The notes under the pieces are model-generated. The model saw only the letters and a program-made list of their open reading frames with translations. It was not told the DNA's origin and did no database searches. From positions 1,143,501-1,207,500 of the forward strand of contig NZ_CP092480.1 in NCBI RefSeq assembly GCF_022429645.1: 64,000 nt of DNA, written 5' to 3'. Below are positions 1 to 7,423 of this stretch, in pieces. Every line of letters starts with the position of its first letter. Within the stretch, counting starts at the first letter, position 1. The DNA is from Lutibacter sp. A80 (GTDB lineage Bacteria; Bacteroidota; Bacteroidia; Flavobacteriales; Flavobacteriaceae). The position numbers and the translations under genes were made by a program.

Positions 1-453
1 CAAGATTATAAAGTTGTAAAGTTAAATTGGTTGTTAAAACTAAAATCTAACATAAACGACTCTATTTTAGCTTCAAAACAAGATATTTTAAGAGCTTCTA
101 ATACTATAAATAAACAAAAGAAAACAATAGATAGTTTAAACACTAGTTTTAGCACAACAAAAAATGAAATTACTAAATTAAAAACTCAAATAACTTCAAT
201 TTCTTTTTTGGGTATCGATTTTGAAAAAGGCTTATTTAAAACGGTAATATTATCTATAATTGGTGGATTGATTTTACTTCTTTTGTTCTTTATTACTAAA
301 TTTAAACAAAGTATTAGCATTACAAAACTTACTAAAAATAATTTAAAAGAACTTGAAGAAGAATTTGAAGAACACAGAAAAAGAGCTTTAGAACGTGAAC
401 AAAAAGTAATGAGAAGATTACAAGATGAATTAAATAAACATAAAAAAGACTAA
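1..453 (+). CDS. Coiled-coil membrane protein, 5' end outside window
   Basis: The reading frame is open from base 1, so the gene is cut by the window edge; a TTG at 31 is probably not its start. The visible part has a Ser/Thr/Lys-rich helical stretch, one hydrophobic segment around bases 235-300 (FKTVILSIIGGLILLLLFF) and a charged C-terminal coiled coil rich in Glu/Lys/Arg, ending HKKD. The arrangement (predicted periplasmic coiled coil, one membrane span, cytoplasmic coiled tail) resembles a short flavobacterial family that is sometimes mislabelled tRNA (guanine-N1)-methyltransferase; no methyltransferase motif is visible here. Function unknown. Confidence 0.7.
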   Translation, partial: QDYKVVKLNWLLKLKSNINDSILASKQDILRASNTINKQKKTIDSLNTSFSTTKNEITKLKTQITSISFLGIDFEKGLFKTVILSIIGGLILLLLFFITKFKQSISITKLTKNNLKELEEEFEEHRKRALEREQKVMRRLQDELNKHKKD

Positions 454-513
454 TCTAATTTAGATTTTTGTAAAATTTATTTTAACTTGTAGTGTTAATT
501 AACACTTAAGACT

Positions 514-726
514 ATGAAAAAAAATATAGGAAGTTCTGATAAATTAGTTCGAATTTTAATTGCCTTAGCTATCATTATTTTATACTACACTAATATAATA
601 ACAGGTATGCTAGCAATAGTTCTTATGGGAGTTGGCATTGTATTATTGCTAACTGTATTGTTTAATTTTTGTCCTTTATACAGTATTTTTGGCATTAAAA
701 CTTGTAAAGCTCCCCAAAAAAAATAA
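514..726 (+). CDS. DUF2892 (YgaP-like) small membrane protein
   Basis: A 70-residue protein with the DUF2892 pattern: a short polar N-terminus (MKKNIGSSDKLVRI), two closely spaced hydrophobic helices (about residues 13-30 and 33-51), then the motif FNFCPLYSIFGIKTC with two cysteines. In other bacteria this domain occurs alone or attached to rhodanese domains and sits in the inner membrane; its exact role is not settled. The ATG at 514 is the only sensible start. It lies 60 bases after the upstream gene on the same strand and converges with queD, leaving only 7 bases between the stops. Confidence 0.85.
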   Translation: MKKNIGSSDKLVRILIALAIIILYYTNIITGMLAIVLMGVGIVLLLTVLFNFCPLYSIFGIKTCKAPQKK

Positions 727-733
727 AGCTATT

Positions 734-1144
734 TTATTCACCACAATAAGTAACAAAATTTCTTGGCGTTTCATACAGCGTAATAGATAGCTCTAAGTTA
801 TCGTCTATTTTAGCACGTAATTTATTCCAAATTACTACTGAAATATTTTCAGCAGTTGGGTTTAATGTTTTAAACTCTTCAACTTCTTCATTTAAATTTT
901 TATGATCAAATTGTTCTTCAATTTCAGTTTCAATTAACTTTTTCAGCACTTTCATATCCATAACAAATCCCGTTTCTGGATGTATTTCACCTTTTACAGA
1001 TACAATTAAATCATAATTATGTCCGTGGTAGTTTGGATTGGCGCATTTACCAAAAACCATGGCATTTCTTGCATCAGTCCATTCTGCATTATACAATCTA
1101 TGGGCTGCATTAAAATGTGCTTTTCTATTAACTGTTACTTTCAT
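734..1144 (-). CDS. queD: 6-carboxytetrahydropterin synthase (QueD/PTPS family)
   Basis: A 136-residue member of the PTPS fold. QueD converts 7,8-dihydroneopterin triphosphate to 6-carboxytetrahydropterin, an early step to queuosine; related enzymes make 6-pyruvoyltetrahydropterin. Visible: zinc ligands His15 (NAAHRL) and His40/His42 (NYHGHNY), the catalytic Cys34 in FGKCANPN, Asp80-His81 in QFDHKNLN, and Glu125 in LYETPRN. Length is normal. It is the last gene of a leftward operon; its ATG directly follows the stop of the 92-residue membrane protein. QueD versus a PTPS sub-branch cannot be decided from sequence alone; QueD is the likely role in a bacterium. Confidence 0.9.
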   Translation of the reverse strand: MKVTVNRKAHFNAAHRLYNAEWTDARNAMVFGKCANPNYHGHNYDLIVSVKGEIHPETGFVMDMKVLKKLIETEIEEQFDHKNLNEEVEEFKTLNPTAENISVVIWNKLRAKIDDNLELSITLYETPRNFVTYCGE

Positions 1145-1423
1145 TTACTTATTCTTTACTAACTTTTTATAGGTTCTTTCATTCATAAACCAAGAAATTA
1201 AACCAAAACTTAAACCTCCAAGAGCTGAACTTACTAGTTGCTTCAATAAATTTTGAATTGTAAAAAAATTTGATGGAAGTTTATCTAAAAAATAATCACT
1301 TCCATTTCTAAAAATTAGTATTAAAACCATAAAAAAACCACCGTAAACAGCAATATACTTCCATTTACCCATTTTTTGTTTTTTCTCCCAATTTTTTAGT
1401 ACTCTTAAATCTCTTTCATTCAT
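1145..1423 (-). CDS. Small two-helix membrane protein
   Basis: A 92-residue protein, not assigned to a named family. It starts with a charged helix (MNERDLRVLKNWEKKQKMGKWK), followed by a hydrophobic segment (about residues 23-39), a short loop, a second hydrophobic glycine-rich segment (SALGGLSFGLISWFM) and a basic tail. It sits between idi (2 bases before its start) and queD (0 bases after its stop), so it is almost certainly co-transcribed and perhaps translationally coupled with both. No enzymatic motif is seen; the function is unknown. Confidence 0.75.
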   Translation of the reverse strand: MNERDLRVLKNWEKKQKMGKWKYIAVYGGFFMVLILIFRNGSDYFLDKLPSNFFTIQNLLKQLVSSALGGLSFGLISWFMNERTYKKLVKNK

Positions 1424-1425
1424 AT

Positions 1426-1944
1426 TTAAAGTTCTAGAAACTCGTAAAATTTTTCAAAAATAATTTTAAACCATTCTGTATAAATTTCAGGTTTTAATGC
1501 AATATCCTCTTTAACTTCTTCTAAAGTCATCCATTTAAAACTCTCAACCTCTTCCCTATTTATTAGTGGGTTTTCCGAATAACTTCCAACCATAATATGA
1601 TCTAACTCATGTTCCGTTAAACCATTATCAAACGGAGCTTTATATATAAATGAAGTTTTTTCTTCCAACTCACATACAAACCCCATTTCTTCTTGTAAAC
1701 GTCTTTTTCCTGCTTCAATATTGCTTTCTCCATCTCGTTGGTGACTACAACAGGTATTTGTCCATAATAAAGGTGAATGGTATTTATCAGCAGCGCGTTG
1801 TTGCAACATTAATTGGTTTTTATCATTAAATACAAATACCGAAAATGCTCTATGCAAAAGTGCTTTTTCATGAGCTTCCATTTTTGGCATTAAACCAATT
1901 TGTTCATCTTTTTCATTCACTAAAATTACTTGTTCTTCTCTCAT
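1426..1944 (-). CDS. idi: Isopentenyl-diphosphate delta-isomerase, type 1
   Basis: Nudix-fold enzyme that interconverts isopentenyl and dimethylallyl diphosphate for isoprenoid (quinone, carotenoid, undecaprenyl) synthesis. Counting from the ATG at 1944 (172 aa), the catalytic cysteine lies in TNTCCSHQ (residues 62-68), the Nudix-like helix is EAGKRRLQEEMGF (77-89), and the acidic active-site region is EHELDHIMVG (111-120). The frame is open to a GTG at 1962, but that GTG lies inside the predicted -7 promoter box, so the ATG at 1944 is chosen. First gene of the leftward idi-membrane protein-queD operon. Confidence 0.93.
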   Translation of the reverse strand: MREEQVILVNEKDEQIGLMPKMEAHEKALLHRAFSVFVFNDKNQLMLQQRAADKYHSPLLWTNTCCSHQRDGESNIEAGKRRLQEEMGFVCELEEKTSFIYKAPFDNGLTEHELDHIMVGSYSENPLINREEVESFKWMTLEEVKEDIALKPEIYTEWFKIIFEKFYEFLEL

Positions 1945-1961
1945 ATTTATTTGAATTACCA

Positions 1962-1969
1962 CAAATTTA
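1962..1969 (-). promoter_or_regulatory. -7 promoter box for idi operon
   Basis: On the minus strand the sequence reads TAAATTTG, an exact match to the Bacteroidota -7 consensus TAnnTTTG, 17 bases before the idi ATG. I see no clear TTG at -33. Its position argues against the upstream GTG as the idi start. Confidence 0.6.
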
Positions 1970-2082
1970 CAAAAGAAAGCGCATACGTAGTAAAATCTAA
2001 AGTCAAAAGTTGTTAAAACTTATAGAAAATAGTATTTAAAACATTAGACTTTTAAACTTTATAACTTTTAAACTATTAAGCT

Positions 2083-2090
2083 TATATTTG
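2083..2090 (+). promoter_or_regulatory. Orphan rightward -7 box at island edge
   Basis: TATATTTG followed by CACC matches the local promoter style and points rightward, but the first ATG after it (about 2109) opens a frame of only 8 codons, and the DNA beyond is a relic on the other strand. It may be what remains of a gene lost when the neighbouring island arrived. A promoter-like sequence without a gene could also be chance in AT-rich DNA. Confidence 0.35.
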
Positions 2091-2194
2091 CACCTCAAAA
2101 TTTTATAAATGTTAATACAATTTTTGTGTGGGTAATTATTTAAGAAGAATTTTATCCTTTTAACATCAAAGCAATTACTGTGCTCTTGCACCCT

Positions 2195-2452
2195 AAAATA
2201 ACCACTCGGACTAGGGTTCATACTAGCAACTAGCATAAAACTACTTGGGTACGTTACTGTAAATCGTGCACTAAAAATAGTAACTTCCCTATCTTCTAAA
2301 GGTTGCCACATTACTTCTAAAACGGTACGTTTAAATTCAGGTAACTCATCTAAAAACAACACACCACTGTGCGATAATGAAATTTCACCTAGCTGCGGAT
2401 ATTGGCCTCCACCAACAAGTGCAACATCTTTTGCTGTAGTATAATAGGTGGA
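2195..2452 (-). pseudogene. Relic of YifB/ComM-type Mg-chelatase-like ATPase
   Basis: The minus strand encodes only the middle of the AAA+ domain of the YifB/ComM family: [20 protein letters not shown], then [19 protein letters not shown] (Walker B region), and [20 protein letters not shown]. The Walker A region upstream and the sensor/C-terminal parts downstream are missing. Against the family pattern there are substitutions such as MWQPLEDRE where MRQPLEDRE is expected, and SPHHT has become STYYT. The frame runs on to 2036 with sequence unlike the family. Full proteins are about 510 residues; this piece is about 86. No function is expected. Confidence 0.75.
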
Positions 2453-2820
2453 GGTATATAGAATAAGTAGGATTGGTACTTAGCAGAAAGGGAAGATTAG
2501 CTTAATGAATATTTAAAACACTAACAAATAAGGTTTTATAAAATATTTCTATTATAACATTAAACAAACATAAAACATTTATTTTATTTATTGAGAGATT
2601 TCAAAGCTACAATCAAATCGATTTGGATTTTTCCTTATTAACGTTTTAAACAATGCCAAAATTATTTGGGACTTGTTTTCTAGCAAGGGCTTTTGGACTG
2701 AAACCCTATGTTAGTGTGAACTCATCGATTGAAACATATTTAAAACGCTTGTTTTAAGACTAAAGTTTATTAAATTAAATTGTTACCAATTACTTAAAAT
2801 AAAGCAATTATCTTATGGCT
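2453..2820. other. Gene-free stretch in island
   Basis: About 370 bases with no ORF of useful length on either strand. Frames crossing 2640-2760 give short peptide-like stretches broken by stops, so this may be eroded coding DNA, but I recognise no family. No terminator, tRNA or repeat was found. Confidence 0.5.
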
Positions 2821-3411
2821 CTATCCTAAACGTTTAATAAATTTACAATTCTGATATGTCAACATTGAATCAGATTTCACATTAGGTATAACCTGATTAT
2901 TGTAGGTCATAAAATTAAGTAATTGATAATCTATGTTTGACACCTTTACATTTGTTAAATAAAATTTCAATGATTCTATGTGAAAATTTTCTACACTAAT
3001 TTCATGAGTTCCAATAAGACCTATTTCTTTTTCTTCTACATATAAGCCAGTACTCAAATTTTCAACGGTAATAGTATTTTTTTGTGTGCTATATAATGAA
3101 AAAAGTGTGGTCAATTCAAATAATTCTGATAAATTGAATTTTGCTATCCTCTTTCCTCCCAAATATATTTAAATCTGACTTTTACTATTATTTATAAGTC
3201 CTTTAAAAGTTGTATCTATCAAATCATTTATTGTTCGAATATTATCAATATTTAATTTGTTAAAAAAATTAATATTTAATATAGCATCCTGTAATGGTTC
3301 GTTAAATTCATTTGCAACATTCTGAATTCTTTGCATTAAACTAGAATCCATTTTTAATTTATGAATTTGAAATGATTGACCATATAGTTTAACTCTCAGA
3401 ATTCTTTCCAT
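2821..3411 (-). pseudogene. Unknown protein gene split by one in-frame TAA
   Basis: Two ORFs on the minus strand are in the same frame and separated only by a TAA at 3169-3171. Reading through gives one protein of about 195 residues starting at the ATG at 3411 (MERILRVKLYGQSF). The junction reads SKSQI-stop-IYLGGKRIAKFNL, so a single change (for example GAA to TAA) would explain the stop; the downstream half has no good start of its own (only TTG). I do not recognise the family; the C-terminal half looks like a beta-rich domain (GLYVEEKEIGLIGTHEISVE). It is divergent from the WYL regulator and may share its operators. Translation of the 80-residue N-terminal piece alone is possible. Confidence 0.55.
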
Positions 3412-3436
3412 AAAATTAACACCAAAACTAATCACG

Positions 3437-3458
3437 AAACGAGACAATAAGTGTCGTT
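3437..3458. promoter_or_regulatory. Imperfect inverted repeat, candidate operator 2
   Basis: AAACGAGACA - ATAAG - TGTCGTT lies just upstream of the leftward broken ORF. The right arm is the complement of AACGACA, the half-site of the better repeat at 3532-3552; the left arm carries one extra base. The shared half-site suggests the same protein, most simply the adjacent WYL regulator, could bind both. Confidence 0.4.
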
Positions 3459-3531
3459 CATAGAAAATGTTAGTTTTTTTTATGAATAATAACTAACTTT
3501 CCTCAAAAGTATTTACAATAAAGAATATTTT

Positions 3532-3552
3532 AAACGACATATATTGACGTTT
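3532..3552. promoter_or_regulatory. Inverted repeat, candidate WYL-regulator operator 1
   Basis: AAACGACA - TATAT - TGACGTTT: two 8-base arms pairing at 7 of 8 positions around a 5-base spacer, 44 bases before the TTG start of the WYL gene. Homodimeric WYL repressors of defence loci (BrxR, CapW) bind inverted repeats at such positions; the assignment here is inference. Confidence 0.5.
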
Positions 3553-3596
3553 TAATTGATTATCTTTATCAATGAATATCACAATTAAAGGTACAA

Positions 3597-4508
3597 TTGA
3601 ATACAACCGAAATTAATATAAGACAACAATTAATTCTTAATAAATTAAGAAAAGGTAATTTTTCATTTGAGGAAATACTTGCCTATTTAGAAATTGAATC
3701 TGATTTGCAAAGTTTAGATTTAATTTTATCCAAAAGAACACTTCAACGAGATATAAACATAATTTACTCTATATATAGTGTTGAAATTATTTTTGACAGA
3801 AATATTAAAAAATATAGAATTGTAAATGATGAACAATCAGCAATACAGCAAAGGTTACTTGAAACGATGGACATTTATAACGCTTTAAGTTTAAAAGAAA
3901 AACTATCTAACAACTTAATTTTTGAGGCAAGAGAACCTCAAGGAACTCAGTTTATAAGTACTATTTTAAATGCAATTAAAAATCAAAAACAAATAAAGTT
4001 TTATTACTATAAATATTGGAATAAAAAGCCTGAACAAAGATTGATTGAGCCTAATGCGCTAAAAGAACATAGACAGCGTTGGTATATTGTTGGTAACGAT
4101 GTTAATATTGAAAAACCTAGAATTTTTGGATTAGACAGAATTAAAAACCTTGAAACCACAGCAATAGATTTTAAATTAAATAAAATTGATGTTGCTGAAA
4201 TGTTTAAAAATAGTTTTGGCATAATTTCACCTAATAACGACTCTCCAATTAATATTGAACTTACCTTTAATAGCTTTCAAGCCAAATATCTCAAAAGTTT
4301 ACCTTTACATCATTCTCAAAAAATCATTAAAGAAAATGAAAAACAAGTTGTATTTTCACTTTTCTTAGTACCAACGTATGATTTTATAATGGAGTTACTA
4401 TCTTTTGGAGCAGAATTAATTTATGTCGAACCAAAAATGTTAAGAGACAAAATTATAAATCATCATTTATCATCTCTAAGTGCTTTAAAAAAATTAAAAA
4501 ATTATTAA
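3597..4508 (+). CDS. WYL-domain transcriptional regulator
   Basis: A 303-residue protein with an N-terminal winged HTH (about 8-75; IRQQLILNKLRKGNFSFEEI ... SKRTLQRDINII), a WYL domain (about 115-205; EHRQRWYIVG carries the W-Y pair) and a C-terminal WCX-like region (about 215-300; LVPTYDFIMELLSFGAEL ... MLRDKI). This is the layout of BrxR/CapW-type repressors that control phage-defence genes. The start is a TTG: an in-frame TGA lies at 3573 and no in-frame ATG occurs before the HTH. The stop overlaps the ATG of the nuclease gene (TAATG), so the two are coupled. Two inverted repeats sit upstream. Base composition matches the neighbours. Confidence 0.88.
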   Translation: MNTTEINIRQQLILNKLRKGNFSFEEILAYLEIESDLQSLDLILSKRTLQRDINIIYSIYSVEIIFDRNIKKYRIVNDEQSAIQQRLLETMDIYNALSLKEKLSNNLIFEAREPQGTQFISTILNAIKNQKQIKFYYYKYWNKKPEQRLIEPNALKEHRQRWYIVGNDVNIEKPRIFGLDRIKNLETTAIDFKLNKIDVAEMFKNSFGIISPNNDSPINIELTFNSFQAKYLKSLPLHHSQKIIKENEKQVVFSLFLVPTYDFIMELLSFGAELIYVEPKMLRDKIINHHLSSLSALKKLKNY

Positions 4509-5776
4509 TGAAAAATGAACAATATTTATTATCACAAATACAACGTATTGTTGACGATGAGAATAAAATAAGAAAATCAAAAGAAGAAGATTTTAATATA
4601 TTTTTAATTACAAATAAAACTTCTGATGAACGATATACCCATTCTGCTTTTATTGCAGAATTATTAAACCCTAAAGGTTCTCATCACAAAGGAGATGTTT
4701 TTCTTAAGAAGTTTGTTGAAATAATTAGTAAAAATATTCCTGATGAAAACCCACCTGAAAGGGTTGAACCAATTTTTAAAGAATATAGTTCTTATGAAAT
4801 AATAGGTAAAACCATTGTGTCCAAAGAGATAAACATAGGACGACCTGTATATATTGACAAAAGTAACAAGGGTAATTCAATAGGAGGAAATATTGACATT
4901 TTATTAGAGCTTAATGGTTATTATATTGCTATTGAAAATAAAATATATGCTAATCTTCAAGAAAAACAAATTGAAAGATATAAAAACTATAAGCCAGACA
5001 AAAACATTGTCTTTTATTTAACTCTTGATGGTAGACCCGCAAAGGAGAAAGGAGTAACTATTAATAAAGATTACTATTGCATTAGTTATTATCGTGAAAT
5101 TGATGAGTGGTTAATGGAATGCCATTTACTTTCAGCATCACAGCCAATTTTAAGAGAATCAATTAGGCAATATCAATTATTAATTCAAAAATTATCAGGG
5201 AAAATGAAATATTCTAAAGATGTACAAGAAGAAATATTAAAAAATTTTGAGGCAGCAGATAGCTTATACAGCAACTTTAATGGAGCTTTGAATGAAATTA
5301 AAAAGAACTTTAGAAATTCAATTATTGAAGCACTTAATAGGGAGCTTAAAGAGAAATTTATAGAAGAATTTGATGAGGCAAAAGAGTTTAATCCAATAGA
5401 CAATAATTTTGCTAAAATTTATATAAAACACAAAAAATATAAAGATAATGCAAAAGTTTATTTTGCAATTGATTCCTTTAGTGGAAAGGGACATCCACAA
5501 AGAAATGGTATGCTTTATGGTGGTGTATTTGTTGAAAAAGGAAAGGAGAATATCGCAAAAATGATTAATCAAAAGAGTAGCTGGAATTGGTGGCCAATCG
5601 AAGTATGTCTTTTTAAAGATTCCTCCCTTCGGGATACATCAACACTAAAAAGTCTACATACAAATGAGAATAAAAGAGAAGAAGCTATAAATGAGATTAC
5701 TAATACTATGATTACCTTTATTAAACAGTACAAAGATAGTGTGTTTAAAGCTAATCAAAAATACATACAAATATAA
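4508..5776 (+). CDS. PD-(D/E)XK nuclease family protein (PDDEXK_4-like)
   Basis: A 422-residue protein with a PD-(D/E)XK core of the PF14281 type. Visible: the family N-terminal motif THSAFIAELLNPKGSHHKGD (44-63), then Asp130 in GGNIDILLEL and Glu143-x-Lys145 in YYIAIENKIYA, followed by the conserved helix QIERY. The last 200 residues include helices and a beta-rich part ending in a Trp-rich stretch (SSWNWWPIE) that may recognise a target. The catalytic triad appears intact. The gene starts one base inside the WYL stop, forming a two-gene operon, and converges with the DnaB-like gene (stops adjacent). I infer a regulated defence nuclease; a repair or restriction role without phage link is possible. 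Confidence 0.82.
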   Translation: MKNEQYLLSQIQRIVDDENKIRKSKEEDFNIFLITNKTSDERYTHSAFIAELLNPKGSHHKGDVFLKKFVEIISKNIPDENPPERVEPIFKEYSSYEIIGKTIVSKEINIGRPVYIDKSNKGNSIGGNIDILLELNGYYIAIENKIYANLQEKQIERYKNYKPDKNIVFYLTLDGRPAKEKGVTINKDYYCISYYREIDEWLMECHLLSASQPILRESIRQYQLLIQKLSGKMKYSKDVQEEILKNFEAADSLYSNFNGALNEIKKNFRNSIIEALNRELKEKFIEEFDEAKEFNPIDNNFAKIYIKHKKYKDNAKVYFAIDSFSGKGHPQRNGMLYGGVFVEKGKENIAKMINQKSSWNWWPIEVCLFKDSSLRDTSTLKSLHTNENKREEAINEITNTMITFIKQYKDSVFKANQKYIQI

Positions 5777-6679
5777 CTAATTAGCAATTTCAATATCTGA
5801 AAAATAGAAACTAGATGGGTTATACTTTAACCTGAAATGATTTAACCAACCATTTCGATTTTTTGCGATAATAAATTCTGCTTGACCTTCTGTAGTTTTC
5901 CTATCCCATTCCCATTTATTTATACCATAGTATTCAGGTCGGTAGAGGAATGCTACAATATCTGCATATAGTTCAATTGAAGTTATTTTCCTTAAATCTG
6001 GTAGTTTAGGTCGTTTATTCTTTTTGCGTTTTTCAACTGTTTTCGGCAATTCCGAAAGAACAATTATTGGTAATTTCAACTCCTTTGCAAGTTTCTTTAA
6101 ATTTCTAGAAATTATATCTATCTCTTGCCTACGATTAAATATAGACAGCTTTTGAAATGTCATTAACTGTAAATAATCAACAACTATTAATTTAATATTT
6201 TTTTCAGATTTTAATTGAATTACCTTCTGTTTTAAATCAGCTAAAGATATATAAGGAGTGTCATCTATAAATATAGGTGCCCTAGATAAATTTTTCAATT
6301 TATTTTTTAAACCGCACCAATCATTATCTCGTCCTAATAAATAATGATGAATTTTAGCTTCATATGAAATCATCATTTTCATATAATGAATATCGGATTT
6401 CTCTAAAGAGAATACCGCAACAGCCTGATTAAATTTAATTGTTGTGTTTAAAATCATTGATTTTGTAAATGCAGACATACCCATTCCTGGTCTTGCTGCA
6501 ATCACTATTAATTGACCTGGTTGCCAACCGTTGGTAAATTCATCAATTTCAACAAAACCAGAAGGAACTCCACTGATTCCCTTATGCATAGCTTTATCTT
6601 TAATCTTTTGTAAAGCAATTTTCACTAATTTTTTTGAACTTTTCATTTCTTTTAAATTTTCAACAAAAAAAAGAAACAT
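5777..6679 (-). CDS. Short DnaB-like helicase C-domain protein, Walker A altered
   Basis: A 300-residue protein equal to only the RecA-type half of replicative helicase DnaB (about 480-520 aa normally); the N-terminal DnaG-binding half is absent. Recognisable parts: GVPSGFVEIDEFTNGWQPGQ (38-57), Walker A as ARPGMGMSAFT (62-72), Walker B LIVVDYLQLM (164-173), and AEFIIAKNRNGW near the end. The Walker A lysine is Met68 (ATG at 6476-6478), which should cripple ATP hydrolysis; the L4-like stretch LSELPKTVE also differs from the usual LSQLNR. An alternative ATG is at 6646 (removing 11 residues and the overlap with the recombinase relic). It may be a decaying gene or a non-catalytic subunit. Confidence 0.75.
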   Translation of the reverse strand: MFLFFVENLKEMKSSKKLVKIALQKIKDKAMHKGISGVPSGFVEIDEFTNGWQPGQLIVIAARPGMGMSAFTKSMILNTTIKFNQAVAVFSLEKSDIHYMKMMISYEAKIHHYLLGRDNDWCGLKNKLKNLSRAPIFIDDTPYISLADLKQKVIQLKSEKNIKLIVVDYLQLMTFQKLSIFNRRQEIDIISRNLKKLAKELKLPIIVLSELPKTVEKRKKNKRPKLPDLRKITSIELYADIVAFLYRPEYYGINKWEWDRKTTEGQAEFIIAKNRNGWLNHFRLKYNPSSFYFSDIEIAN

Positions 6680-7382
6680 TTAAGCCAAAACTTGTCGTTG
6701 TATTTATCTGTTTTAGAATGATTTTATTTTTTAGAATATTTTTAACTGTTTCGGCTTCCCATATTGTATTTTTATTTCCTTTTGTTGGAATACCTTCATC
6801 ATTTAAATAATTGGCAATTAATCTTGTACCATCACCAGCAAGATATTTATCAAATATTTCATTAACCAGAATTGGTTCTTCATCATCTTTATACGGTTTT
6901 GATGCTTTAGTAAAATAACCCAACGGGATATTACCATTTACTTTACCTTCTTCAGCATTCCTTTTTAATGATTTAATAGTTTCTTCAGATTGTGCTTTTG
7001 GTTTAAGTTCATCCACCATTGCCATAATTCCAAAATGAAAATAAACCATATAATCATTCAAATCACAATGACCTTTATCACCAAAGAATAAGTAAACATT
7101 ATTATCTTTAATTGTATTGGCAAATTTCAATGCTACTTTACCACTTCTTGCAAGTCTATCTTGCTTACGCATTCATACAGAAGTGATTAAACCAGCTTCA
7201 ATATCATCAGTTAGTTTTTTTAATTCTGGTCTTTTGGTATCATCCAATGTACCAGATTTTCCTTCACCATCATTATATATTTTGAAGTTATCAATATATT
7301 CTGGTAATTGACTTTTATATATGTTGGCTTGTTTTAATTGGTTTTCAATTGAATTATTATCATCATCATTTTTGATAATCAT
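6660..7382 (-). pseudogene. Serine recombinase relic with in-frame TGA
   Basis: Two pieces in one frame, separated by a TGA at 7173-7175, make a partial large serine recombinase. Resolvase-domain landmarks: NNSIENQLKQANIY, DGEGKSGT, and after the stop MRKQDRLARSGK (DRLxR motif). Then a recombinase domain: GNIPLGYFTKASKPYKDDEE and LIANYLNDEGIPTKG. The stop falls where family members read VWV, so TGG to TGA fits. The N-terminal beta strand with the nucleophilic serine (YxRVSS) is missing, as is the C-terminal zinc-ribbon/coiled-coil part; about 240 of some 500 residues remain. It cannot be active as a recombinase. Confidence 0.8.
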
Positions 7383-7415
7383 AAATATATACCAAGCATA
7401 GTTGGGTTATTTTTT

Positions 7416-7423
7416 TACATTTG
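7416..7423 (+). promoter_or_regulatory. -7 box for prfC
   Basis: TACATTTG followed by CAC matches TAnnTTTG and lies 50 bases before the prfC ATG; no TTG at the right -33 distance is seen. It lies just inside the proposed island edge, so either the island ends before it or the edge call is wrong. Confidence 0.5.

Noticed and set aside
2581-2760. Possible transposase fragment in the island
   Set aside because: One frame gives IWDLFSSKGFWTETL, but I can match it to no transposase family and it is followed by stops.
7416-7423. Direct repeat ATTTGCAC-CTCAAA near 2087 and 7420 as attachment-site duplication
   Set aside because: The shared bases are the common -7 promoter motif TTTGCA found before many genes in the window.
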